64,000 bases of DNA from Scortum barcoo (GCA_023238725.1 CM041531.1:18498643-18562642), one strand, 5' to 3'; positions 52,818-62,845 are shown, numbered from the stretch's first letter. Numbers and translations: made by a program. Notes: generated by a model from the letters alone, not told the origin.

Positions 52818-55800
52818 CTGTGAACACATCCGTGTCTATACAATAAACACACATGCACCCACACACATTGTTTAAAAGTTAATTATTAATTATTAAGGTT
52901 AATCAGCACCTGCGATAAGATTGCAGTTAATACGTTCTGTCTCAACAGAGTCTGTGTGTAATTTATCTCGCTTTTAATGACTGACAGAAGAGTTTTTTTT
53001 TTTTTTTGGTAATTTGGGTGCAGTGGAAAACTTTGAATCGAAGCCATGCGGATGGGTCTCTGAATGTGCTTGTGTGTGTGCGAGGTTGGACTATGAGTGT
53101 ACAGTCGTGTGCATGTATGTGTGTTTGTCAGCCTGTGAGTAATGGTTTTTCGGCCAGATGACTGTAATGCCACATGGATACCTGAGCCAGACTTTTCCAC
53201 AGCGAAGCCCGGGGATCACATGTCCCTCCAGTCTCTGTGGTATGCACTAACAGACAGAGCTGCCAGGAGAGGGGGCCCGGGTGAAAACAGCCTGGGATAA
53301 AAACAAGCCTCTGAGCGTATTGCTGCAACGATGGCCTGCCACTGAAATAGCCCAGCCCTCTTTCTCAGAATTCCCCTCTTTCTCAGAATTCCCTGCTGGC
53401 CGGCCGCGGCGATTCAGACGCTTCTTCCATAGTTTCAGCTCTGACTGCCAGCCTTACGCTCAGTTTCTTTCGGTCCTGCAATTACCGTCCTCTTAAACTT
53501 TCCGCTGCTGTTAAAGCTCAGCGCGCAGTTGTCAAACTTTGTTCATATATAGACATATAAATGCTGTAATTTAGATCGGGCATGTCGCTCTGTGTTGGAA
53601 AGCTGTGCTGTGGATTTGCACCGTTAAAGATGTTTGTTTTTATGTGACATAAATATGATACTTTTACATTATGTGACTTGAAACAGTGATATATGTGCCT
53701 CCCTTTTCTTCTTTCCCAGGACTCCATGGATGAGACATGTGCTGAGCGGCTTGGTGATGAACACTACCGTTTAGAAGGTAGGCCCCTTCTGCCCTTCATC
53801 ATCATCATTATCTTCAATGGTTGCACCAGCTCATTTCACTGATTCCTGGTCCCCTTCATAAACGTGCAAAAATACCGTTCACAATTGCCCTCCAGACACT
53901 TGTGTGTAACTTGTTTTTCATCCTTTCCCGTCTGCTCCACACCCAGTCTCTAAGCCCCAACAATGTGCTGATGAGGTCCCCTACCTTACCTTCCCTCCCG
54001 CCTCTGCACCTCCTCCGTCTCTCATCCCCCCCCCCCCGTGGTGCTCTGCAAAGTGCCTCCTTTCCTCCATGTTTTTTCCCCGGTGTGATGTGATCCTGGA
54101 TTAAGAGCTCCGGGAGGAGAAAGTCTCTCCCTCCCATTTAAAGACAGGATTGGACGTGAGGTGGAGGCAGAAACGAAGAGTTGAACAAGACCAGCCCAGA
54201 ATTTGGAAGCCTGGCAGAGAGTTACCTTTCATTTGAGCTCAGCTTCACTGGATAATAGACAAAGCAGAAGGGAAAAACAAAAAGAGATAACATGACTGAT
54301 AAACGGAGTATGAAATGATTTTTAGGCGAACCGGAGTCTGTGCCGAGGCTGTCCTCCCTTCAAGACAAATGTCACTAATTAGAACATGCTGCTCTCCTTA
54401 TTCTCAGTGATTAAAAAGTCGAGGTGTAACCAGAGATTATGTGAATATGTACATAATACAAATCATACAAGACCCTTAAAAAATACAAGAAGGGCCACTG
54501 TGTCACGTTTGTGGGTGGACAAATGTTACGATAGAAGAGAAATTTAGTGGGGTAACTTAGAGTCTTTGTTGGGCAGAATGGGGCACAGCTTTGTATCCTT
54601 TCTAAGTGGTGCAGGCAAAGTTGAGTTGAGCTCAGTCAACAGTTTTTCATTACCAGCAGACTTTTTTTCAAGCTCCACACTTTTGAAAACAGTGTCAGGC
54701 TTTTAATTTGTGAGCCAGAGGTGGATACATCCAAGTTATTTTGTCTTCGAGGGGAATTGTCAAATGTTTGATTTGCATCTACTGTGTTAATGTAGTCTAA
54801 TGAAAACAATTTGTTATCTAAACAGTTCACAATTATAGTTTGGAATAAATTCACATAGTGAGCCATTTTTTTACCTCCTCTGGCACAACAAGCCCCAAAT
54901 AAAGACAACTGTGGAGGATTTGTGATGTCCCCTACATGAACCACAGTTAGTGATCAGATCCATTGTCCAGTACATCTAACAAAGAAGAGTCAAGCAAAAA
55001 TGAGAGAGAGAAATCAGTAAGAACAGAGATGATATGACAACCAGCACACATAAAAGCCTTCTTTCCTCTGGGTTTAAGAAGAGGGTATTAAAAAAGAACT
55101 TGCTGGCATAAACTGCATTGGAGGTCACAAAGTAGCTAAACTAATGCCTTGCTTATGAGTACTTTAGTGCTGGCTTCTGAAAAGTCACCATCGCCACAAA
55201 GGCCATCCTAAAATCACCTTAGTACCCAGCACTGATCTGTCCAAATGTACGAGGCGGGGCAGGCCCAGTTCTGTGTACCGCAGTAGCCAAGCTAAGCTGG
55301 GTGTGATTGCTCACAGTGTGTGGCAGCTTTCCCGACTCGCCTTCGCTTCTGCGTGCGTGTGCGTACTAGTATATGCACACATGTGTGTGTAGCGGGGGCC
55401 GCTGGAACAGGCTCGGTTTGGAGGGTGCCTGCCTCAGCTGCCCTCGTCTTGCCCCTCAGATCTGATGTGCAGCCAATCCGCTGGCTCAGCTCCTCTCATA
55501 AAGAGCCGGCTTATGTCTGTGGTGGTGGTGGGGTGGGGGTTGGAGTGGGGAGGAGGGTGATAGCAGATTACTGTTACTCCTCCCGGCATTTCATTAGCTC
55601 CGAGATAAGCATCTCACCACCATATTGAGCCTGCTATGGAACAGATTTGCCCTCGCACACAATGTTCCCTTTGAGCACCTCAGATGATCAAACAGCGGGA
55701 CCCCAAATGCTGCTCCTCTCCAAAAAGTTGGTAAAAGCTCCCTGGGATGATGCCTTTCATTTCTGGCATTTTCCCCTACCCAGGGATGAGACAGGTCTGC

Positions 55801-58800
55801 TTTGATCTGCTTTGGATCAGGAGGAAAGAAATTGGGCTGTTGTGTCTGCTCCGTTGGCGAGCAAACAAACAGTGTTTCAGATTTGACTTGGCTTAATTAA
55901 TTAGTGATTCTGTTTTACAGTCGGTCTGATCCTCTTCCAAAAGGTTTGAGAATGGGACTTCAAAGTGTGGCGGAGGAGAGGGGGAGCAGGGGAGGGTGGG
56001 GAGAGAGGGGTGTGGTCTGTGTGGGTTTCTGGGTGTGTGTGCGGCCTTCGGGACTGTGATTGGATAAGGAGGGGTGGGGGGACGCTCATGCAAAGCTAAA
56101 TGACCAGAGGTGAAGTATACAGGGGCTGTGGCTGGATACAAGGCTGCAACAAGAACAACATGAACATATATGAGGATGGAGAAAGAGGGGGTCTGGGTAA
56201 CTGTAAGTCATAGCGGCTCGCAAAGGAACTGCCACGTACAGCTCCCACCTCTCAGTTACGTGTTGTGTGTGTGTCTGCGGTCTCATGTGTCAAACAAATG
56301 CTGGAATTCAAAGCGGGGAAGGATATCCGGTAACCTTACATCTGGGCCAGCATCCAACACTGCAACTCAAACATCAAACCAGACAGCGACAGTTGTGTTA
56401 TTTTCGTCCACCGGCAGACCACCTTACAACCCAAAAATACACCACCATTAAATGTGGCTGCAGACATCAACATAATCTTAAATTAACCCCTGTATGACAG
56501 TTTTAATAACATTATCCAGATTAAAGGCTGCACACATCTGGATTATTGTAAGTGATCGTATAGGTGTTGCTGTTGTTTTGCCTGCCCCTTAATGAGCAAC
56601 TTGTGCCCTCCGTCAGTGTCTTTGACCTCACTGGGATGTTCTCAGCTTGAATCTGGCCTGGGGCAGCCTGTGTTGTAAAGTGAAACTACCACTGACTTCT
56701 ACACTATAGGAAATGCCGTCAGGCTCCACACAAGTCGCCGGATTAAGTGCATATGACAGATTAGCACTCCCTCTGGACTGTCTGCCTTTACTGCGTGTCT
56801 GGATGGTAATGTGCGGTGAATGTCATTCCATAAAATGATGAGCTCTGCTGCACTGAGCCCGGGACTCAGGGGTCTCCTATGGGCCTTTTGATCTTCAACC
56901 ATTTATATCTGAATGCCACCTAATATTCTACCATGTTTTAGACGTGTTAATGTCATTCAGCTTCATGTTTGACATCCCCTCTCAGTGTGAACCCAGAGGG
57001 ATATATATATATACACTGTTGCAAAGAGCTAAAAAGCTACTACTATATGTGTGACTGACGGAAGGGCTTTTGCATTGGAGAATTGGTGCTGTCACAGTTT
57101 CAGCATTTCTTCCTTTCTGCATTGGATTGACATTTTGGATTCCAGCTCCACTGTCGCTATTACTGCTTCAATTTAGTAGTGTCATTTCTCAGAATCTGGT
57201 GGCACAGGACATTTTAAGGTGTTTCTAACAGTGCTGAAAATACACTTGAAAGAAACAAAGACATCAGATTCTTGGATTCTGTTGAATCCTGGTGTAATGG
57301 GACCGCAAACTGCCACAGATCGATTTGCTCTGATTGCTTCCTAGTGGTGTTTTGAACGTGACGTGCTCCAAAAAGCACCTCTTTGACTGTGCGAGCTGAA
57401 CTGTGCTTCGATTTTCAGTCACTTTTGAGTATTACCGCAGATTCTGTAAACACGCCCCCACAAGATCAGTGTATTTGAGCAGTTGAACAAAAAAAAATTA
57501 TGAGCAAGTTGCAACATTAAAAGTCTGTTGCCTGTTTTACTTATGCTGAGCCTTTCCTGCCTTGAAAATATGACATTTTTAACATTGTTAGGTATTGATA
57601 TGATATAAATATAAAAACACAGATTCAGAATACAGGCAGTGAGACAAAAACTTAGAGGAGTTTGGCTGTGTGTAGGTTTATTTCCAACCAGGAGCACTTG
57701 AATGTGTGACACATCTTAATTGCGGCTGCCGAACTCGGAAGTAGGGGCTTACAAGGAACACTTGAAGGCGACGACATATCCTCAGGTTATGACTGCACCC
57801 AACGTTTCCATCCTCAGGCTCTCCCTTTTATCTTTGTGTGTCTGTGTGTGTGTGTCACGGCAGTGGCTTTACCCCCAGAGAAGACAGACAGCTGCTGCGT
57901 GGAGGAGAAGATACAGGAGAGGGGCAGCCAATCTCCCGCAGGGCCACAGAAACAGCTCCAGTTTGAAGTGAGTGTCAACACCAAACAGGACGTTTATTAC
58001 TTCCCCTCTGGATGAAACTAGGGCAATGGCAGGACACACACAGATACACGGTGCCACACACACTGGATGGTTATTGATGGTTCAACGCTGCGCTGTTTCA
58101 GGAGTTGGAGTGCGCCGTGTCTGTGGAGGAGGATAACAGGCAGGAGTGGACCTTCACCCTCTATGACTTCGACAACAACGGCAAAGTCACCAGAGAGGTA
58201 ATAATGAATTATTACTCTGAATGAATAAACCTTTTCACGAATGAACAAGTAAATAAGTGAGATGAAGCAAACATTTCTGAATACACAGATATGAACTGTC
58301 ACAAAAATGTTCATGTCGGTGCCTCACAGCTATAAATGAACCTCTTTTATGGTATAGCGATAGAATCAGTAACTTCTCTTTTAAGCCATAAATTTAGCCC
58401 TATTTTGCCATCAGCACAACCCCTCAAAGAGAAAGTGAGGACAGACGAAACAAACCTCTAACCCCATCTCACTCCGAAGAAACAAAACCAGTGACATCTG
58501 TGCGTTTCCGCTCCTGCGAGGTACCTTGTGGCTTGCGTCTGCCTGGTACAGATCTGAGAGAACATCCAGAAAGGCTCGTGTTTTTTGAAAACAACTTGAA
58601 ACGGCGCAAAGAGACTGGAGCTGTCCTCTGTGCGGTTGGCTGTGCAGTTTTTTTGGCATTGCCTGTGGCTCCATGGCTCATGAGACGGCAGGCGGCGGCT
58701 TAGAGGGGGAAAGAAAAGCTTTCTTCTCCAACTCTTTTTTTTTTTTATCCCTTCACACAAATAAAAAACAGAGGGAGACCAAAAATGACACAGGAAGCTT

Positions 58801-61800
58801 TTATTTTATTTCATTTTATTTTATTTTATTTTTTTATAGTGCATCTGAAACTAGTACATGAAACCACCTGAAGAATTCATAGTAGTCCTTTTTGTTATGG
58901 GTCAGTGCCATAGTGAGTGAAAATCGTGCTGTTGGAGTCTTTGTGTGGCGTTGGCTTAACTCTCAGCAGTTTTGTCAAAGGAGCCTTTATGTTGAAGCTG
59001 TGTTACCTTCTGAAGTAAAACACTAATGAGATTTGAGATACTGCATGAGTCGGTTCATTTCACATCAGTACAGGTGATTTTTTTTAATGGACAATTAGAA
59101 TTTGGTTCACTATGAAAAGATCCAGCACAGTTGTAGACACCCAAGAGGGAGTCATTAGCTCCGTGTGGTGCACGAAAACACTCACCGGTGCAAAATATAG
59201 CTTCTAAACAGCCACAAGAGACTGCATTATTTTATGTGCAAATTAAGCACTCCAAATGTGGGCAGTTTTACTTTGTTCTGAAGTGAACATGGTATCACTT
59301 TTAATTTCAAAGTATCGGTATTATTTTCCTTTCTTTGTTCCTACATTTTTCTCTCTATTTCTCTGCGATCCCTTCATTTCCTCTGCCTCCTCTGACCTGA
59401 AGTCAGATCTTTGTAACGATTAAAGTCTACACACGTGTCGTCTCCTGTGCAGATGTGATTTTTTAAGAGACGTTGAGGAATTAAATCGAGTTAGTGTGGA
59501 GCTCACACAGCGGCGTAGCGACTCGTATCAAGCCTGACATCCCAGTCAGCCTCCTCTGCTCCCGCCAAGACATTTCTTTTCATGAATTTATAACTTGTCT
59601 TAACACCCTGTCTGATCGCTTCACTTGGAAAGCTGAACTAAAACAACTGCCATCAGTGTGCTTCTCTCTTCACTGTTGTCGGAGTCACTTCTTTAAATTC
59701 CTAGCTAGCATGAAGTTTATGATACAGACTTTTAATGCACAAAGCTACAGAATATCGAATTCAAATAGTATTGTGATAAGAATAGTCTCCTTTGTTCCTT
59801 TTTGTCTGGATTTGTTTTGTCAAATATGTGCTCTGAAAAGCTGTCTCTCTGCACCAATGTCACCAAGAATCTCCAGGAGTTTTTCTCTGCTTGGTGATCA
59901 AACGATTCTCATCTCTCCTAAGCGGGAGATGCGTATCGAACCCCCTTCCCCCCTTTAAACTCACCTGCACCTCCCTTGTCCTGCAGGATATCACCAGCCT
60001 GCTCCACACCATCTACGAAGTCGTGGACGCCTCCGTCAACCACTCTCCCAGCAGCAGCAAAACACTGCGGGTCAAGCTCTCCGTGGCTCCCGACTCCAGC
60101 CAGCGGTGGAGGAGTTGCACACAGGGCGTGGCAGGTAACCTTCGCATTTACACGATGGGCGTAGGGGGGTGTTGGGGGGCGGAGGAGGAGAGAGGGCATT
60201 TCGGGGTCCCCCTTGTATTGCCTGCTGTCAACTCACCCAGAGATGTGTTTGTTGTCATGCAGAAAGGCGGCTGCTTCAGGCCTGTCAGAGCTTTATTCCT
60301 CGCAGTCTCGGTGTCGCTCCATCTCTCCCACTCAATGGGGTTCATTTTTAATGATGGGGAGGGGAGGGACTGACAGAGCTAAGAGGGCCCCCTCCCTCAG
60401 CGCCTTCAAATACTCTGAAAGAAACCTTAAGAGATGTGCCGAGTCCTTTTGATAACCACAGCCATTTTTCTTTTCTCCAAAGTTCCCTTTTTTCCCCTCT
60501 TCCCCCCCACCTTCTCAGTGCTGCCGGGAAAATATAGCTACGTTCAACTTAACTTTTCTCACTGACAACTTGGTAAACAAGTAGTCAGGGAAAAATATCT
60601 CAAAAAGTATATATTCCTGTGTGTTTGTGTCCTATTGTTTTGGCTATAAATATCCATCAAGAGATTCAAACAGAGCGAGCTTTGAAAATATCGCCCGTTG
60701 CCTTCATGCTAATTTGAAACTGCATCAGATCTCGCGTCCTTAAAAAACTATTTCTGAAGTCTGCATGTTTTTTATTTCATTCCATGCCTTATAAGAGGCT
60801 GGGAGTTGAAAATAGAATAAATGAAGCATTGTTGTTTTTCCTTTTCTATAGATCTTCAAAGTAAAACCCCAAAACAAAGGTTGCTTTCTTCTGAGGCTTG
60901 TGTGACTGTTGTCGTGTGTGTGTGTGAGTGTGGGTAATATGTGTGAGTGTGTGTGTGTGTGTGTGTGTGGCTGCTCTGTGTAGCTCTCTTTGATAATAGC
61001 CTCCTGTCTTTCACACATACACAGACATGTCCCACCCCAGAGAGAAAAATGACAAGTGCATAGAGGACCCCAAGAGTGCAGACAAGAAGACTCGAGCACT
61101 CCTAAGGTAAACCCACCTCAGTCTCAGTCTCTATTGCCGAAGCTTGTGGCGTCTACAAGAGGAAGAATCTCAAGTTTACTATTGTTGTATTTCTTATTAC
61201 GTCATTGATTATAACACTCACTTAAAAAAGAAAACCTTTTTTTATTTAGAGTGGCTCGGGGCAGTGGTTGTTTGAGGAAGGATTCACACTGCAGTAGTCG
61301 TCTACTCTATAATTAGTTTTGTCCAAATTTACCTCCACTGGACTGATGAGGAGTTAAGAGTGGAGGGGAGAGTCAGCCCTCTGACTGCACAGAGTAAATA
61401 CTCCCAGTTGAGGTTTAAACCTGTGATTTTGTAGTCACAATCTCACTTCTCTAACAATTACTCTGCTACTGCCTGATCATAAGGAACACTTGTTTTACTT
61501 TCTCCAAACACTACCATACTGAACCTCTCTGGCCCAAACTACTACCTAATGAGAGGTGCCGCTTGTGTCCGCAGGCGCCACCACAGTGACCACCACACCC
61601 AGCCGGGCTGCCAGCGCCACTGTGTGGATGAGAACCTGGAACGCAGGAACCACTACTTGGACCTGGCAGGCATCGAAAACTACACATCCCGCTTCGGGGC
61701 CGGTGAGTGGAGCGGGGCCAGGGCTGTAGACGAGGAGAGAGGGGTGGGAGAAACACAGACGTGGCCCTTTGAAGCTGCGTCCAGGGGCCCTCATTACTGC

Positions 61801-62845
61801 GGCACCTGCTTGGAGCCGTTAGGTGCAACTACCAGCCCACCGTGCTCCTTGCCAGTACAAACATCTGGGCTCGGGCAAGCACAATACATCAAGTGTTCAA
61901 GGCTAAAGCCCATCAACAGAACGGGCGGTTGTGAAGTGAAATATTAGATTTAATAAGCAGCAGCCTTGATCTGATGCTCCATGATGACAAGTGATTATTT
62001 TAATGTTGGTCCTGGTAAGAAAGTGTTAACAGAGATCTGCTCTGTGTCACATTGTGTCGGGGTTATCCGCAAGAAGAAAGAACCTGAAGCTGCCCGAGTC
62101 TTATCATAGAGCTTTTTAGTGGATCTTTATTAGTGAGCTGTTGGCACAATAATTTGGACATAATGGGTCTTTCTCTACTGGGTTTTGAGTGCTATTGTAA
62201 TGAATTTTTGACGTTGACTAGTCCTCTGATGGAATCATTGTTTATCTGCAACCTTGAAGTTTGTTGTGAACTTCGGGTAAACTAAGCCCCACGCTGTCTG
62301 TCTCCCTCACAGCCCCCGCTGCAGAGCCGACGAAGGCCGAGCCTCAGACCCGCTCATCCAACCAGGCTCGCTCTCGCTCCCACGAACCAGAAAACGGCCA
62401 CTCCCATTCCCACCACCGCCGCTTGCAGACTGCAGTGGACGCAGTTGCTCCGGACGGCCTCCACCCCGCCCGAACGCGAGGCCAAGACTCAGGGAAACAT
62501 GCCCTCCGTTCCCCTAAGACCCACAGCCGCACACCTCCTGCACAGATCAGCAGCAGGGTGATGAGAAGCCGAGTTGTCCCTCCTCCCCCGGCGCTACCCA
62601 GCCAAACCCCCCCTCACCAGTCCACAGCCCCCTACCGCAAGCACAAGCAGCGGTCCAAGGAGAGTCAGGGCTACAGGGCCTTGAGCTCTCTGGCAGCTCC
62701 GGGACCAGTGGTGGAGAAGGAGCAGGTGAGGGACCTGCCAAGCGTGCTGCTTTACGAGGGGGGGCTGGCGCAAGTGGTGCAGCGACACGAGCATCACCAC
62801 CACCACGAACACCATCACCACTACCACCACTTTTACCAGTCCTGA
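35897..62845 (+). CDS. nkd1: Naked cuticle homologue 1 (Nkd1), Dishevelled-binding Wnt antagonist; 10 coding exons
   Basis: Spliced CDS: 35897-35921, 36064-36096, 36217-36356, 53720-53777, 57864-57967, 58102-58197, 59987-60134, 61025-61106, 61575-61702, 62313-62845. The sum is 1347 nt, 448 residues plus TGA, with GT-AG at every junction and phases that agree. Seen: MGKLHSK start with Gly2 and Ser6, the N-myristoylation pattern; RESPEGDSF block (15-23); VALPPEKTD (86-94); EF-hand loop at 142-153; CVDEN (245-249) and NHYLDLAGIENY (254-265); SRSHEPE; and a histidine-rich last 20 residues. Family knowledge: Nkd proteins bind Dishevelled through the EF-hand region, at membrane or cytoplasm, and limit Wnt/beta-catenin signalling. 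VALPPEKTD, the HKQRSKES-type stretch and the tail context resemble NKD1 more than NKD2, whose equivalent reads VALPAEK. nkd2 remains the alternative. Length is close to mammalian NKD1 (about 470). No frameshift or internal stop was seen. Confidence 0.93.
36064..36096 (+). CDS. nkd1: nkd1 coding exon 2
   Basis: A 33 bp microexon-sized segment encoding residues 9-19 (AAICKPRESPE) plus one base of Gly20. The acceptor is CCCCCCTTCAAG and the donor is GTAAGC. The RESPEG block is shared by NKD1 and NKD2 and fixes both phase and identity. Intron 2, downstream, is 120 bp. Confidence 0.92.
36217..36356 (+). CDS. nkd1: nkd1 coding exon 3
   Basis: Encodes residues 20-66, opening GDSFVVNACLARKGLDDW, which aligns with the ARKGxxxW region of NKD1. 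The second half is Cys/His rich (Cys45, Cys55, His56, His57, Cys61) and does not resemble mammalian NKD1 closely. The acceptor is GTGTTTCCAG and the donor GTGAGT is strong. The exon is GC- and CpG-rich compared with its surroundings, as expected for the 5' end of a vertebrate gene. Confidence 0.9.
36608..36642 (+). repeat. Imperfect (CA)n in intron 3
   Basis: CA repeat with AA and AG interruptions, about 250 bp after exon 3. Confidence 0.9.
37914..37931 (+). repeat. T7G11 homopolymer junction
   Basis: Seven T directly followed by eleven G in intron 3. A length-unstable site and a likely place for base-calling error. Confidence 0.85.
40268..40292 (+). repeat. (CT)n microsatellite in intron 3
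   Basis: Twenty-five bases of CT repeat within a pyrimidine-rich stretch. Confidence 0.9.
40869..40888 (+). repeat. (CA)n microsatellite in intron 3
   Basis: Twenty bases of CA repeat, 250 bp before the Tcf/Lef cluster. Confidence 0.9.
41134..41704 (+). promoter_or_regulatory. Candidate intronic Tcf/Lef site cluster (Wnt-responsive element)
   Basis: AGATCAAAGG at about 41135-41143, GATCAAAG at 41244-41251 and AGATCAAAGG at about 41696-41704. The first and third are the complement of CCTTTGATCT, a near-optimal Tcf/Lef site. I counted about seven CTTTGATC/GATCAAAG 8-mers in the whole window, against roughly two expected by chance, and three lie within 570 bp here. The host gene is a known type of Wnt feedback target, so an intronic enhancer is plausible. 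Enhancer function is inference. Confidence 0.35.
46451..46482 (+). repeat. Interrupted (TG)n in intron 3
   Basis: TG repeat with two single-base interruptions. Confidence 0.9.
49150..49178 (+). repeat. (TC)n microsatellite in intron 3
   Basis: Twenty-nine bases of TC repeat ending CTCCAG. It resembles a splice acceptor but is not followed by an open, family-like exon. Confidence 0.9.
52780..52816 (+). repeat. (CA)n microsatellite in intron 3
   Basis: 37 bp of uninterrupted CA about 0.9 kb before exon 4. Looser CA-rich sequence continues to about 52866. Confidence 0.97.
53357..53392 (+). repeat. Perfect 18 bp tandem duplication before exon 4
   Basis: CCTCTTTCTCAGAATTCC occurs twice head to tail (53357-53374, 53375-53392), 330 bp upstream of exon 4. 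The unit contains a pyrimidine run followed by CAG, so it also duplicates an acceptor-like sequence. Confidence 0.95.
53720..53777 (+). CDS. nkd1: nkd1 coding exon 4
   Basis: A 58 bp exon encoding DSMDETCAERLGDEHYRLE plus one base. It corresponds to the acidic segment ending FRLE just before VALPPEK in mammalian NKD1. The acceptor TTTTCTTCTTTCCCAG is strong and the donor is GTAGGC. It is isolated between a 17.4 kb and a 4.1 kb intron. Skipping it would shift the frame (58 is not a multiple of 3). Confidence 0.87.
54026..54037 (+). repeat. C12 homopolymer in intron 4
   Basis: Twelve C in a C-rich stretch, 250 bp after exon 4. Confidence 0.85.
55530..55557 (+). repeat. Canonical G-quadruplex motif in intron 4
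   Basis: GGGG, T, GGGGG, TTGGAGT, GGGG, AGGA, GGG: four G-runs with loops of 1, 7 and 4. On the sense strand, so it could form in DNA and in the nascent transcript. Confidence 0.65.
55980..56010 (+). repeat. Five-run G-quadruplex motif in intron 4
   Basis: GGGGG, AGCA, GGGG, A, GGG, T, GGGG, AGAGA, GGGG: five runs with loops of 1-5, stronger than the motif 420 bp upstream. Confidence 0.7.
57836..57856 (+). repeat. (TG)n tract at the exon 5 acceptor
   Basis: TGTGTG, TC, then GTGTGTGTGTGTC occupy about -28 to -7 relative to exon 5, where a polypyrimidine tract is expected. The acceptor itself is CACGGCAG. Confidence 0.85.
57864..57967 (+). CDS. nkd1: nkd1 coding exon 5
   Basis: Encodes residues 86-120, starting VALPPEKTD, a hallmark of NKD1, and ending KQLQFE. 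The donor is GTGAGT. The acceptor is CACGGCAG preceded by a (TG)n tract instead of a clean pyrimidine run. Phase agrees with exon 4 (one base carried over). Intron 5 is 134 bp. Confidence 0.9.
58102..58197 (+). CDS. nkd1: nkd1 coding exon 6 (EF-hand, first part)
   Basis: Encodes residues 121-152, ELECAVSVEEDNRQEW followed by TFTLYDFDNNGKVTRE. It carries the entering helix and first 11 positions of the EF-hand loop (Asp142, Asp144, Asn146, Gly147, Lys148, Thr150). It is among the most conserved parts of the family and, with exon 7, forms the Dishevelled-binding region. The acceptor is CTGTTTCAG and the donor is GTAATA. Confidence 0.94.
58198..59986 (+). other. nkd1: nkd1 intron 6 (1.8 kb)
   Basis: Interrupts the EF-hand loop between positions 11 and 12. 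Contains the TTTTA repeat. The open frames inside have no family resemblance. Confidence 0.85.
58799..58836 (+). repeat. (TTTTA)n pentanucleotide repeat in intron 6
   Basis: About seven units of TTTTA with one C interruption, ending in a short T run. Confidence 0.9.
59987..60134 (+). CDS. nkd1: nkd1 coding exon 7 (EF-hand end and Dishevelled-binding region)
   Basis: Encodes residues 153-201 plus one base, opening DITSLLHTIYEVVDASVNHS. It completes the EF-hand (Asp153 at loop position 12, then the exiting helix) and continues through TLRVKLSVAPDSSQ, the conserved extension after the EF-hand. The acceptor is CTTGTCCTGCAG and the donor is GTAACC. Confidence 0.94.
60135..61024 (+). other. nkd1: nkd1 intron 7 (890 bp)
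   Basis: Begins with a G-rich stretch (about 60157-60199) and ends shortly after a long interrupted (TG)n. Nothing coding seen. Confidence 0.85.
60914..60969 (+). repeat. Interrupted (TG)n in intron 7
   Basis: TG-rich tract with short interruptions, ending 55 bp before exon 8. Its reverse strand produces a spurious Thr-His repeat frame. Confidence 0.9.
61025..61106 (+). CDS. nkd1: nkd1 coding exon 8
   Basis: Encodes residues 202-228 plus two bases (DMSHPREKNDKCIEDP, then KSADKKTRALL). This linker is poorly conserved but has the same position, phase and charged character as the ADLQ...EDL...EKKQRAPLR stretch of NKD1. The acceptor is CACACATACACAG and the donor is GTAAAC. The reading frame joins exon 9 exactly. 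Confidence 0.88.
61107..61574 (+). other. nkd1: nkd1 intron 8 (468 bp)
   Basis: Ordinary intronic sequence, GTAAAC to TGTGTCCGCAG. No feature noted. Confidence 0.85.
61575..61702 (+). CDS. nkd1: nkd1 coding exon 9 (conserved CVDEN/NHYLDLAGIENY block)
   Basis: Encodes residues 229-271. CVDENLERRNHYLDLAGIEN followed by YTSRFG is nearly invariant in vertebrate Nkd proteins. Upstream is a His-rich stretch (RRHHSDHHTQPGCQRH). The acceptor is TTGTGTCCGCAG and the donor is GTGAGT. One base of codon 272 is carried into exon 10. Confidence 0.94.
61703..62312 (+). other. nkd1: nkd1 intron 9 (610 bp)
   Basis: GTGAGT to TCCCTCACAG. The exon 9 frame stays open into the intron as far as 61947, so retention would extend the protein by about 81 residues before a stop and lose the His-rich tail. 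No other feature noted. Confidence 0.85.
62313..62845 (+). CDS. nkd1: nkd1 coding exon 10 (C-terminus, His-rich tail, stop)
   Basis: Encodes residues 272-448 and TGA. It contains the SRSHEPE motif, a SPKTHSR stretch matching the RSPK region of NKD1, a Pro-rich segment (VVPPPPALPSQTPP), a basic YRKHKQRSKESQGYR stretch and the terminal RHEHHHHHEHHHHYHHFYQS. The His-rich tail is diagnostic of vertebrate Nkd1 and Nkd2. The acceptor is CTGTCTCCCTCACAG. Confidence 0.94.

Larger units (their letters stand above)
36357..53719 (+). other. nkd1: nkd1 intron 3 (17.4 kb)
   Basis: Bounded by GTGAGT and TTTCCCAG. Holds microsatellites, the Tcf/Lef cluster at about 41.1-41.7 kb and the 18 bp tandem duplication. 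No additional family-like coding exon was found; joining exons 3 and 4 directly gives the expected NKD1 length. Long first-half introns are typical hosts of enhancers. Confidence 0.8.
53778..57863 (+). other. nkd1: nkd1 intron 4 (4.1 kb)
   Basis: Bounded by GTAGGC and CACGGCAG. Contains two G-quadruplex motifs and a Tcf/Lef-type CTTTGATC at 55800-55807. No exon seen. Confidence 0.8.
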
